Shown: positions 9,132-15,741 of the stretch, piece after piece
Layout of the letters: each line of letters begins with the position of its first letter
Numbering within the stretch: position 1 is the first letter of the stretch
Assembly: GCA_964493945.1 (NCBI GenBank)
Contig: CAZBQG010000091.1
Location: 1 to 15,741, forward strand
From: CAZBQG01 sp964493945
GTDB lineage: Bacteria; Pseudomonadota; Alphaproteobacteria; Rhodospirillales; UBA2165
DNA length: 15,741 nt
Direction of reading: 5' to 3'
Position numbers and translations under genes: made by a program
The notes under the pieces: generated by a model
The model's input: the letters and a program-made list of their open reading frames with translations, nothing else
Databases searched by the model: none
What the model was told of the DNA's origin: nothing

Positions 9132-9801
9132 CATCCTCCACCATATCCTCTGCCGCACCGGAAAGCACCACCTCGCCCCGGTCGAGTACCGTGAATGCGT
9201 CAGCCAGATCGCGGGCGAATTCGAAATATTGTTCCACCAGCAAAATGGCCATGTCGCCCCGTGCTGCCAGGACGCCGATGACCCGCTCAATATCTTTGAT
9301 GATGGAAGGCTGGATGCCTTCCGTCGGCTCGTCCAGCACCAAAAGCCGGGGGCGGGTAACCAATGCCCTGGCGATGGCCAGTTGCTGCTGCTGGCCGCCC
9401 GAAAGATCGCCGCCCCGGCGGTGCAGCATATCCTTGAGGATGGGGAACAATTCGAAGATATCATCGGGAATACGGCGCAACGCGCGGGGCAGCGGCGCAA
9501 ATCCCGTCTTCAAATTCTCCTCGACGCTGAGCAGGGGGAAGATTTCCCGCCCCTGGGGCACATAGGCGATGCCCCTGGCGGCCCGGCCATATGCGGGGAC
9601 ATGGGTGATCTCGTCTTCTTCCCAGATAATATTCCCGGCACTTACCGGATGCTGGCCGACGATGGCCCGCATGAGGCTGGTCTTGCCCACGCCGTTGCGC
9701 CCCAGAATGCAGGTGATCTTGCCTTTTTCAGCTTCGAAACCTACGCCCCGCAAGGCCTGGGAGGCGCCATAAAAGAGATCGATATCGGTGGCCTGCAACA
9801 T
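9106..9801 (-). CDS. urtE: Urea ABC transporter ATP-binding protein UrtE
   Basis: A 231-residue LivF-type ATPase that powers urea import with UrtD. Motifs are Walker A GRNGVGKT (34-41), Q-loop YVPQGREIFPLL, the ABC signature LSGGQQQQLAIARAL (133-147) and Walker B LLVLDEPTEGIQP (153-165), with LVEQ in place of the H-loop histidine as usual in this family. LSGGQQQQ and DEPTEGIQPSII fit UrtE better than generic LivF, and the position between urtD and ureD agrees. The ATG at 9801 lies 3 bp after the urtD stop with only a weak ribosome binding site. Confidence 0.95.
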   Translation of the reverse strand: MLQATDIDLFYGASQALRGVGFEAEKGKITCILGRNGVGKTSLMRAIVGQHPVSAGNIIWEEDEITHVPAYGRAARGIAYVPQGREIFPLLSVEENLKTGFAPLPRALRRIPDDIFELFPILKDMLHRRGGDLSGGQQQQLAIARALVTRPRLLVLDEPTEGIQPSIIKDIERVIGVLAARGDMAILLVEQYFEFARDLADAFTVLDRGEVVLSGAAEDMVEDDVRRYLTV

Positions 9802-9804
9802 CTT

Positions 9805-10572
9805 TCAACGCCCCAGATAGACTTCGATAACTTGTGGATCTTCCTGCACTTTATTCATGGATCCCTCGGCCAGGATAGAACCTTCATGAAGCACGGTCAC
9901 CCGGCAATCCAGATCGCGGACGAATTCCATGTCATGCTCCACCACCAGAACCGAACGCTCGCCGGCAATGCGTTTGAGCAATTCAGACGTTGCCTCGGTT
10001 TCGGCATCGGTCATGCCGGCCACCGGCTCATCTATCAAAAGTAGTTCCGGATCCTGCATGAGCAGCATGCCGATTTCCAGCCACTGCTTTTGACCATGGG
10101 CTAAATCGCCGGCGGGCCGGTTGCTTTCGCCGGTCAATGCGATGGTTTCGAGAACCTCTTCGATGCGCTCCTTCTGGGCGCTGTCCAGGCGGAAGAAAAG
10201 GCTGTCCATCAGGCCCCGGTTGCCCTTCAGGGCCAGTTCCAGGTTGTCAAAGACCGAATGCATTTCGAACACGGTCGGTTTTTGAAATTTGCGCCCAATC
10301 CCCAGATTGGCGATATGGGTTTCATCCAGCCGGGTCAAATCCATTCCGCCGTTGAACAGCACCCGGCCCGCATCGGGCCGGGTCTTGCCGGTTATCACAT
10401 CCATCATGGTGGTCTTGCCGGCCCCGTTGGGCCCGATGATGGCGCGCAGCTCGCCGGCAAGCACGAAGAAGCTCAGATCATTGAGCACCTTGAAGCCATC
10501 GAAACTGACCGATACGCCTTCCACATACAAAATCGTATCGGGGTTTTCACGGCTGCTCACATCCGCGTTCAT
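9805..10572 (-). CDS. urtD: Urea ABC transporter ATP-binding protein UrtD
   Basis: A 255-residue LivG-type ATPase, partner of UrtE. Motifs are Walker A GPNGAGKT (47-54), a Q-loop region GIGRKFQKPTVFEMHSVFDN, an atypical signature LAHGQKQWLEIGMLL (157-171; the xxHGQKQWLEI form is characteristic of UrtD), Walker B LLLIDEPVAGMTD (177-189) and H-loop VVEHDMEFV. The start ATG at 10572 overlaps the urtC stop as ATGA. The first 13 residues form a short polar extension before the ABC fold. Confidence 0.96.
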   Translation of the reverse strand: MNADVSSRENPDTILYVEGVSVSFDGFKVLNDLSFFVLAGELRAIIGPNGAGKTTMMDVITGKTRPDAGRVLFNGGMDLTRLDETHIANLGIGRKFQKPTVFEMHSVFDNLELALKGNRGLMDSLFFRLDSAQKERIEEVLETIALTGESNRPAGDLAHGQKQWLEIGMLLMQDPELLLIDEPVAGMTDAETEATSELLKRIAGERSVLVVEHDMEFVRDLDCRVTVLHEGSILAEGSMNKVQEDPQVIEVYLGR

Positions 10573-11693
10573 TGGGCCACCTCCGGCCGCTTGCGCCAGC
10601 GGCTGACAACCCCCATCCAGGACATGCCCACCAGTCCCCTAGGCAAAAACAACGTCGCGCCGATGAAAATAGCTCCCAATACAAACAGCCACATTTCCGG
10701 CAGCGCACCGGTGAAGAAGGTCTTGGCGTAATTGACCAAAAGGGCGCCGATGACCGGGCCGTAAAGGGTGCCCCGCCCGCCGATGGCCACCCAGATAACG
10801 ATTTCGATGGAATTGGCCGGCGAGAATTCGGACGGGTTGATGATCCCCACCTGGGGCACGTAAAGGGCGCCCGCAACGCCGGTCATCATGGCCGAGACGG
10901 TAAAGACGAACAGTTTGTAATATTCCACCCGGTAGCCCAAAAACCGCGTCCGGCTGTCGGCATCCCGGATAGCGATGAGCACCCGGCCCAATCTGGATGC
11001 GGTAATAAACCTGCAAATCACATAGGCCCCCATCAGGGCCAGGGCGGTCGCCGCGAAAAGCCCCGCCCGGGTGCCGTCGGTTTGCAGGGAAAAGCCCAGA
11101 ATATCCTTAAAGTCGGTCAGACCGTTATTGCCGCCAAATCCCATATTGTTGCGGAAAAAGGCGAGCATGAGGGCGTAGGTCATGGCCTGGGTGACGATCG
11201 ACAGATAGACCCCGCTGACCCGGGAGCGAAAGGCGAACCAGCCGAACAAAAAGCCCAACAGGCCCGGCACCAGCAAAACCATGAGGGCGGCGAACAGAAA
11301 ATTATCGAAACCCAGCCAATACCAGGGCAGTTCCTTCCAATCCAGAAAGACCATGAAATCAGGCAAGATGGGATGGCCATAGACGCCCCGCGTACCGATC
11401 TGGCGCATGAGATGCATGCCCATGGCATAACCGCCCAGCGCAAAAAAGGCGCCGTGTCCCAGGCTCAGGATTCCGGCGAATCCCCAAATCAGATCGACGC
11501 TGAGGGCCAGCAGGGCAAGGGCCAGATATTTACCGAACAGCGCCACCAGGAAGGTGGGCATGTGGAAAGTCGATCCTTCCGGCACCGCCAGGCTGAGGAT
11601 CGGTACCAGCACGGCCAGACCGATGAGGATGGAGAGCAAAACCATGCCGCCCCGGTCCGACGTGATAAATCCAAATTGGCTGCGCCCGGTCAT
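10569..11693 (-). CDS. urtC: Urea ABC transporter permease UrtC
   Basis: A 374-residue LivM-type inner-membrane permease with about ten hydrophobic segments. The family blocks DLIWGFAGILSLGHGAFFALGGYAMG, SGVYLSIVTQAMTYALML, AIRDADSRTRFLGYRVEYYKLFVF (the cytoplasmic ATPase-coupling loop) and AIGGRGTLYGPVIGALLVNYAKT are seen. The aromatic insertion between the first helices (WKELPWYWLGFDNF) is usual for UrtC. The ATG at 11693 lies 3 bp from the urtB stop and the end overlaps urtD by 4 bp. Confidence 0.95.
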   Translation of the reverse strand: MTGRSQFGFITSDRGGMVLLSILIGLAVLVPILSLAVPEGSTFHMPTFLVALFGKYLALALLALSVDLIWGFAGILSLGHGAFFALGGYAMGMHLMRQIGTRGVYGHPILPDFMVFLDWKELPWYWLGFDNFLFAALMVLLVPGLLGFLFGWFAFRSRVSGVYLSIVTQAMTYALMLAFFRNNMGFGGNNGLTDFKDILGFSLQTDGTRAGLFAATALALMGAYVICRFITASRLGRVLIAIRDADSRTRFLGYRVEYYKLFVFTVSAMMTGVAGALYVPQVGIINPSEFSPANSIEIVIWVAIGGRGTLYGPVIGALLVNYAKTFFTGALPEMWLFVLGAIFIGATLFLPRGLVGMSWMGVVSRWRKRPEVAQ

Positions 11694-11696
11694 GAA

Positions 11697-13328
11697 TCAG
11701 TTCTCCACCGCTCGGCCCTTGAGGGCGAACAGGCCCCGGGGGCGCTTCTGGATGAACAGGATGATGGCCACCAGCACCAATATCTTGGCCAGGACGGCGC
11801 CCGAAACCGGCTCCAGGAACTTGTTCGCAATACCCAGCCCGAAGGCCCCCACCAGGGTCCCCCAAAGATTGCCCACACCGCCGAAGACCACCACCATGAA
11901 ACTGTCCACAATGTAGGCCTGGCCAAGATTGGGCCCCACATTGTCGATCTGGCTGAGGGCCACGCCGGCGACGCCTGCGATGCCCGATCCCAGCCCGAAG
12001 GTGAGCGCATCCACCCGGCCCGTACGGATGCCCATGGAGCCGGCCATTTGGCGGTTCTGGGTGACGGCCCGCATCTCCAGACCAAAAGAAGTACGGCGCA
12101 TCAGAAGGCCGATTAATGCCAGCACCACCAGGGCAAACAGAATGATCCAGATGCGGTTATAGGTCAGGCTCAACCCACCGGTGACATCGATGGCACCGCT
12201 CATCCAGGAAGGATTGGACACTTCCCGGTTGGTGGGGCCAAAAATTATGCGCACGGTCTGGCGCAGAACCAGGCTCAGCCCCCAGGTGGCCAGCAGGGTT
12301 TCCAGGGGGCGGCCGTAAAGATGCCGGATGACGCCCCGTTCGATGGCGATGCCAGTGAGCCCGGCGACAGCGAAGGCGGAGGGTACGGCGAGGATCAGCG
12401 AATAATCCAGACCGCCCGGAAAAAATAAGCGGAAGACTTCCTGCACGGCGAATGTGGTATAGGCGCCCAGCATGACCAATTCCCCATGGGCCATATTGAT
12501 CACCCCCATGACGCCGAAGGTGATGGCCAGACCGACGGCGGCCAAAAGCAGAACCGATCCCAGGCTGATACCCCGGAACAGATCGCCCACCGTATTCCAA
12601 AGGGCGAGCCGGTCTTCCACCTTTTTCAGCGCCTTTTCCGCAGCCGCCCGTAAACTGGCGTCCTTGGTGGCGGCGATGATCGAGCCCAACAAGGCGCCGA
12701 CTTGGGGATCGGCCTTCTCACTCAATGATCGAATGGCTGAGATGCGTGCCTCTGTCCTCTTGGCGGATGTTGCCAGGATGGCCTGGCGGGCCAGTTCCAG
12801 GGCGTCCCGCACATTGTCTTCCGTTTCCCGTTCGATGGCTTTTTGCAATATGCCAAGAGCCTTGGGATCGCGCGCCTTGAAGAGTGCCCGGGCCGCCGCC
12901 AGCCGTTTGGCCGGATCCCGGGCCAGCAGGGTAAGCCCGCCCAATATGCCCCGGATGACACCCCGGAGCCGGTTATTGACCCTGATTTTCCTGATTTTCT
13001 TCTTGGCCACCTGGCCCAGTTCGGACCCCTTCAGGGGATCCAGCAGAATATAAACCCGGCCTCTTTTCCGGGTGATGACCACCTTGCCGTCAGATTTCAG
13101 CCGGTAGAGCTTGCCCCCAAGCAGGGCTTCCAGAACCGCCGGCACCCGTTCATGGCCGGTGGCGGCCAGATCACGGATGGCCTTACTCTTTGCCTTGAAG
13201 CCCTTGGCCGCCAGGGCTTTCACCCGTTCCCCAAAGCCTTCCGCCGCCATCACGGGGCTGGCCTGAAACCCCATGATGACGGCGGCGAGGAGGAAAAGTG
13301 AGAAGATTGATTTCCGCGTGATTGCCAT
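11697..13328 (-). CDS. urtB: Urea ABC transporter permease UrtB (long form with periplasmic N-terminal domain)
   Basis: A 543-residue LivH-type permease. A signal peptide is seen at 1-28 (MAITRKSIFSLFLLAAVIMGF, then VMA before AEG). It is followed by about 210 mostly helical residues with repeated alanine-rich HEAT-like helices (for example RLAAARALFKARDPKALGIL) and a basic beta-like patch at 78-98. The membrane domain starts near 250 (GISLGSVLLLAAVGLAITFGVMGVINMAHGELVMLGAY). The coupling loop is SFGLEMRAVTQNRQMAGSMGI, and VFGGVGNLWGTLVGAFGLG lies near the end. The long N-terminal extension is a known feature of many UrtB proteins and distinguishes them from LivH. The gene is 52 bp after urtA, the largest gap in the operon, and no good Shine-Dalgarno is seen before the ATG at 13328. 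Confidence 0.94.
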   Translation of the reverse strand: MAITRKSIFSLFLLAAVIMGFQASPVMAAEGFGERVKALAAKGFKAKSKAIRDLAATGHERVPAVLEALLGGKLYRLKSDGKVVITRKRGRVYILLDPLKGSELGQVAKKKIRKIRVNNRLRGVIRGILGGLTLLARDPAKRLAAARALFKARDPKALGILQKAIERETEDNVRDALELARQAILATSAKRTEARISAIRSLSEKADPQVGALLGSIIAATKDASLRAAAEKALKKVEDRLALWNTVGDLFRGISLGSVLLLAAVGLAITFGVMGVINMAHGELVMLGAYTTFAVQEVFRLFFPGGLDYSLILAVPSAFAVAGLTGIAIERGVIRHLYGRPLETLLATWGLSLVLRQTVRIIFGPTNREVSNPSWMSGAIDVTGGLSLTYNRIWIILFALVVLALIGLLMRRTSFGLEMRAVTQNRQMAGSMGIRTGRVDALTFGLGSGIAGVAGVALSQIDNVGPNLGQAYIVDSFMVVVFGGVGNLWGTLVGAFGLGIANKFLEPVSGAVLAKILVLVAIILFIQKRPRGLFALKGRAVEN

Positions 13329-13380
13329 TTGGCGTGTCCGGTTAGCTTTTTATCTTTCGCGGAAATTCGTAGCGCGGTTC

Positions 13381-14676
13381 TCAGTTTATCGGATATTTCG
13401 GCTTGACGCAGTTGCCACAAACCCACGGATAGGTCCAATCGGCAGTCAGCTTGGCGCTTTCGGAAAGGAAATCGCTCCAGGCATCGCCGACGACCGGACC
13501 CTTGGTGCGCCAGACGATTTCGAACTGGCCGTCATCCTGGATTTCACCGATAAGCACGGGCTTGGAGAGATGATGGTTGGTGTTCATCACCGCCTTGGTG
13601 CCGGTCAGAGAGGTGAAAGTCTGCCCATACATAGCCTGGCGGACGGCGTTCACATTGGTCGTGCCGGCCTGCTTGACCGCCTGCACCCACATGTTGAAGC
13701 CAATGTAATGCGCTTCCATGGGATCGTTGGTTACCCGCTTTTTGTTTTTGATGAAGGCTTGCCACTTTTTAATGAAGGCCTCATTCTCTTTGGTCTCGAC
13801 GCTCATGAAATAGTTCCATGCCGCCAGATGTCCCACCAGGGGTCCCGTATCCAGACCGGCCAGTTCTTCCTCGCCCACCGAAAATGCGACGACGGGGATG
13901 TCTTCGGCCTTGACGCCCTGATTGGCCAGTTCTTTATAGAAAGGCACATTGGCGTCACCGTTGATGGTCGAAACGACGGCGGTCTTCTTGCCGGCGGAGG
14001 CGAATTTCTTCACTTGGGCGACGATGGTTTGCCAATCGGAATGTCCGAAGGGCGTATATTTTTCCATGATGTCGCTATCCTTGACGCCCTTGGTGTGGAG
14101 AAAGGCGCGGAGGATTTTATTGGTGGTGCGGGGATAGACATAATCGGTGCCCAGCAAAATCCAGCGTTTGGCTTCGCCGCCGTCTTCGCCCATCAGATAT
14201 TCGACGGCCGGGATGGCCTGCTGGTTGGGGGCGGCACCGGTATAAAAGACATTGCGGGAACTTTCCTCGCCCTCATACTGGACGGGATAGAACAGCAATC
14301 CGTTGAGTTCTTCAAAGACCGGCAGGACGGATTTGCGCGAAACCGATGTCCAGTTGCCAAAGACCACATCCACTTTGCGCTTGGCCAGAAGCTCGCGGGC
14401 CTTCTCGGCAAACAGCGGCCAGTTCGACGCGGGATCGACGACGACGGGCTCTATCGTCTTGCCCAAAAGTCCGCCTTTTTTATTGAGATCATCGATGAGC
14501 ATCAACATGGTATCCTTCAGCGTGGTTTCGCTGATGGCCATGGTGCCCGACAGGGAATGAAGCACGCCCACCTTGATGGTGTCGGCCGCCTTGGCCATGG
14601 TGCTCATTCCCAGCGAAAGGGCGAGAACGGCCGCCCCACCGATCAAACTAAATTTAAATCCTGATTTCCTGTTCAT
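13381..14676 (-). CDS. urtA: Urea ABC transporter substrate-binding protein UrtA
   Basis: A 431-residue periplasmic binding protein that captures urea (or short amides) for the UrtBC permease. It has a signal peptide MNRKSGFKFSLIGGAAVLAL with cleavage expected after AKA (28-30), giving a mature N-terminus ADTIKVGVLHSLSGTMAISE. Typical UrtA blocks are KKGGLLGKTIEPVVVDPASNWP, VVFGNWTSVSRKSVLPVFEE, LLFYPVQYEGEESS and AFSVGEEELAG. The tail ends with a CGNC pair (PWVCGNCVKPKY) that could form a disulfide. The ATG at 14676 is chosen because GGGAGGG lies four bases upstream and the signal peptide follows directly; a longer TTG start at 14718 is unlikely. It is the first gene of the urea block, about 75 bp downstream of a consensus sigma-54 promoter. 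Confidence 0.97.
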   Translation of the reverse strand: MNRKSGFKFSLIGGAAVLALSLGMSTMAKAADTIKVGVLHSLSGTMAISETTLKDTMLMLIDDLNKKGGLLGKTIEPVVVDPASNWPLFAEKARELLAKRKVDVVFGNWTSVSRKSVLPVFEELNGLLFYPVQYEGEESSRNVFYTGAAPNQQAIPAVEYLMGEDGGEAKRWILLGTDYVYPRTTNKILRAFLHTKGVKDSDIMEKYTPFGHSDWQTIVAQVKKFASAGKKTAVVSTINGDANVPFYKELANQGVKAEDIPVVAFSVGEEELAGLDTGPLVGHLAAWNYFMSVETKENEAFIKKWQAFIKNKKRVTNDPMEAHYIGFNMWVQAVKQAGTTNVNAVRQAMYGQTFTSLTGTKAVMNTNHHLSKPVLIGEIQDDGQFEIVWRTKGPVVGDAWSDFLSESAKLTADWTYPWVCGNCVKPKYPIN

Positions 14677-14750
14677 CTTTCCCTCCCATTGAGGATTGGT
14701 GTTCAAATTGCGATCCAAAAGGCGCGAGCAGTAGCGCCTAATCAGGAATT

Positions 14751-14766
14751 TGCAACCCCTGTGCCA
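14751..14766 (-). promoter_or_regulatory. Sigma-54 (-24/-12) promoter of the urt-ure operon
   Basis: The minus strand reads TGGCAC-AGGGG-TTGCA (plus 14766 down to 14751), a perfect match to the RpoN consensus TGGCAC-N5-TTGCW with the invariant GG and GC ten bases apart. Transcription should start near plus 14740, leaving a leader of about 64 bases before the urtA ATG. Sigma-54 control of urea uptake through NtrC under nitrogen limitation is well established in proteobacteria. I could not find a convincing NtrC enhancer (GCAC-type dyad) in the 160 bp upstream. Confidence 0.85.
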
Positions 14767-14871
14767 AACCTCAAAAAGCAGGAAAAATATTGCTTTATTG
14801 TTTATTATAAATAGATATAGGAGATGATCAGGCCCTAGTCCTGGCCAAAATCAGAGACCACCCGCAACCGA

Positions 14872-14922
14872 AATTGCCTATTAAATAGGCATTAAGTATC
14901 ATTGATTATTTTTCAGGCAATT
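14872..14922 (-). repeat. Nested inverted repeats downstream of the carbonic-anhydrase-like gene
   Basis: A 17-bp palindrome TGCCTA-TTAAA-TAGGCA (14875-14891) shares its left arm with a wider 8-bp inverted repeat, AATTGCCT (14872-14879) and AGGCAATT (14915-14922). The two pairings exclude each other in RNA. The site begins 8 bp after the stop of the upstream minus-strand gene and about 105 bp upstream of the sigma-54 element. No clean T-run follows the inner stem on the minus strand, so a standard intrinsic terminator is not assured; a weak terminator or a protein binding site is possible. Confidence 0.4.
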
Positions 14923-14929
14923 CCGAAGG

Positions 14930-15553
14930 TCAGGATTCCTTGGCGCCCCACCCGGCGCTGCTTTCACCGCCATAGATCTCTTTGAATTCATCTTGCAGGC
15001 GTTTTCTTTCGCCTTCAGCCCAGGCGCTATAATCGTCTGTATCCCAGGCCCGGTGCTCCCCTTTGGCATAGGCCAGCGCATTGCGGTAATAGATCAGCGC
15101 ATTGAAGCGGTTGCGCGCCCAGTTATTTTGCGAGCGCACCACCTTGGCCGGCACCCCCATGACGATGGAATTATCGGGAACAACGGTGCCATGGGCCAAA
15201 AACGCCCCGCCGGCGACGATGCAGTTGCCCCCCAGCACGCTTTCATCCATGAGCGTCGCATTGACCCCGATCAGGCAGTTATCGCCGATGGTGGCGCCAT
15301 GGATAGTGCAATGATGGGCGATGGTGCAATGGGCGCCGATCTTGGTGCCGGTGTTGGCGCCCACATGGATCATGACGAAATCCTGGATGTTGGTATGGGC
15401 GCCGATGGAGACGTCATAGGCCTCGCAGCGGATGACGGCGTTGGTCCAGACCGAGGCGCCTTCATGGATGGTGACCTTGCCGTATATATGAGCGGTCGGG
15501 TGGATGAAGGCCGGGTTATGGAGGGTGACCAGGGGGCCGTATTCAGTTTGCAC
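14930..15553 (-). CDS. Gamma-carbonic-anhydrase-like hexapeptide-repeat protein
   Basis: A 207-residue left-handed beta-helix protein with hexapeptide turns throughout (IHPTAHIYGKVTIHEGASVW, IGAHTNIQDF, IGDNCLIGVNATLMDESVLG). It has the C-terminal helix of the gamma-carbonic anhydrase family (VPAKVVRSQNNW onward). Likely metal ligands are H63, H80 and H85 (IHV, then AHHCTIHG), matching the three zinc histidines of Cam. The usual RGD following the first strands is RCE here (42-44) and Q57-D58 are kept; Cam's acidic loop is absent. Catalytic activity is therefore plausible but unproven, and an acyltransferase-like or non-catalytic role is possible. GTG at 15553 is chosen since GGAG lies 8 bases upstream and the fold starts shortly after. 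Longer frames to 15712 add low-complexity sequence with a TTG start. It is codirectional with urtA, 253 bp upstream of it. Confidence 0.85.
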   Translation of the reverse strand: MQTEYGPLVTLHNPAFIHPTAHIYGKVTIHEGASVWTNAVIRCEAYDVSIGAHTNIQDFVMIHVGANTGTKIGAHCTIAHHCTIHGATIGDNCLIGVNATLMDESVLGGNCIVAGGAFLAHGTVVPDNSIVMGVPAKVVRSQNNWARNRFNALIYYRNALAYAKGEHRAWDTDDYSAWAEGERKRLQDEFKEIYGGESSAGWGAKES

Positions 15554-15710
15554 AGGCGTGGCTCCGGAAGGGGATGGGAGAGCCCATACTGCCCGAAAAG
15601 CAGGGCGGCGGAAAGCATTGGGGGTAGGCCAAGCGCATAAGCCAAACCAAGACGCCGGGTTCCCCCGCACGGCGCAAGCCTCTGCCGCAAGCTCAACCGG
15701 TGCAGAAACC

Positions 15711-15733
15711 AAAGCCCACTTTTAGTGGGCTTT
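15711..15733. terminator. Perfect hairpin terminator, probably bidirectional
   Basis: AAAGCCCACT (15711-15720) and AGTGGGCTTT (15724-15733) form a perfect 10-bp stem around a 3-base loop, with A/T tracts on both flanks as in bidirectional intrinsic terminators. It most likely ends a gene lying to the right of the window and insulates the carbonic-anhydrase-like gene. No clear promoter for that gene is seen in the GC-rich 15554-15710. Confidence 0.7.
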
Positions 15734-15741
15734 GGCCGAGC

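Noticed and set aside
9132..9500. N-terminal extension of UreD to 9500
   Set aside because: The extra residues are urtE read in another frame (arginine/serine-rich, no motif). The ATG at 9131 has a ribosome binding site and gives the normal UreD length.
10572..12116. Long (514-codon) plus-strand open frame opposite urtC and urtB
   Set aside because: It is antisense to two clear permease genes. Its translation is rich in His, Gln and Gly with no domain pattern, which is the usual shadow of GC-rich coding sequence.
13273..14664. Long (463-codon) plus-strand open frame opposite urtA
   Set aside because: It is fully antisense to urtA, which has a signal peptide, a ribosome binding site and family motifs. 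The antisense product shows no recognisable family.
14775..14796. AAAGCA-N10-TGCTTT dyad as an NtrC enhancer
   Set aside because: It lacks the GCAC half-sites of NtrC boxes and lies too close to the -24 element (centre about 45 bp before the expected start) for a typical enhancer.
15554..15712. N-terminal extension or targeting peptide of the carbonic-anhydrase-like protein
   Set aside because: The only upstream start in the frame is TTG at 15712, inside the terminator hairpin region. The added sequence is not part of the fold, and GTG at 15553 has a ribosome binding site.

Overview
The window looks like a chromosomal segment of an alphaproteobacterium, probably a Rhodospirillales-like (Magnetospirillum/Rhodospirillaceae-type) organism. 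This rests on the GC-rich codon use, the style of the Urt/Ure proteins, the urtABCDE-ureDABCEFG order and a consensus sigma-54 promoter. The genus is inference; no rRNA or tRNA gene is present to fix it.

Left end (1-1749, + strand): the first ~54 bases encode the C-terminal signature of an IS630-family transposase. This is joined in frame to the second half of a PAS domain of a PAS-PAS-HisKA-HATPase-REC hybrid histidine kinase. That kinase frame is cut by one in-frame TAA at 454-456, so the locus is 5'-truncated and interrupted, and its base composition is visibly more AT-rich than the rest.

Middle-left (1758-4188, - strand): an MFS exporter and, upstream of it, a class I SAM-dependent methyltransferase. 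The 200-bp gap in front of the methyltransferase carries a strong Fur-box-like operator (core AATGATAATCATT inside longer TTTAGAAT/ATTCTAAA arms) overlapping a plausible -35/-10. This pair is the least explained and most interesting part of the window.

Main block (4189-14676, - strand): a complete urea acquisition and hydrolysis island of 12 genes in transcription order: urtA, urtB, urtC, urtD, urtE (ABC importer), ureD, ureA, ureB, ureC, ureE, ureF, ureG (urease and nickel-insertion chaperones). Genes overlap or sit 2-18 bp apart, except for a 52-bp urtA-urtB gap. Upstream of urtA is a perfect sigma-54 -24/-12 element (TGGCAC-N5-TTGCA), so the unit is very likely nitrogen-limitation (NtrC-type) controlled. 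UrtABCDE imports urea, UreABC hydrolyses it to ammonia and CO2/bicarbonate, and UreDEFG load nickel into UreC.

Right end (14930-15741, - strand): a gamma-carbonic-anhydrase-like hexapeptide-repeat protein, preceded near the window edge by a perfect hairpin terminator. Its position suggests a link to CO2/bicarbonate from urea, but that is inference.

No stretch longer than 300 bases lacks a gene. The larger gaps (3027-3151, 3989-4188, 14677-14929, 15554-15741) are described in the entries. No CRISPR array, tRNA or rRNA was seen.
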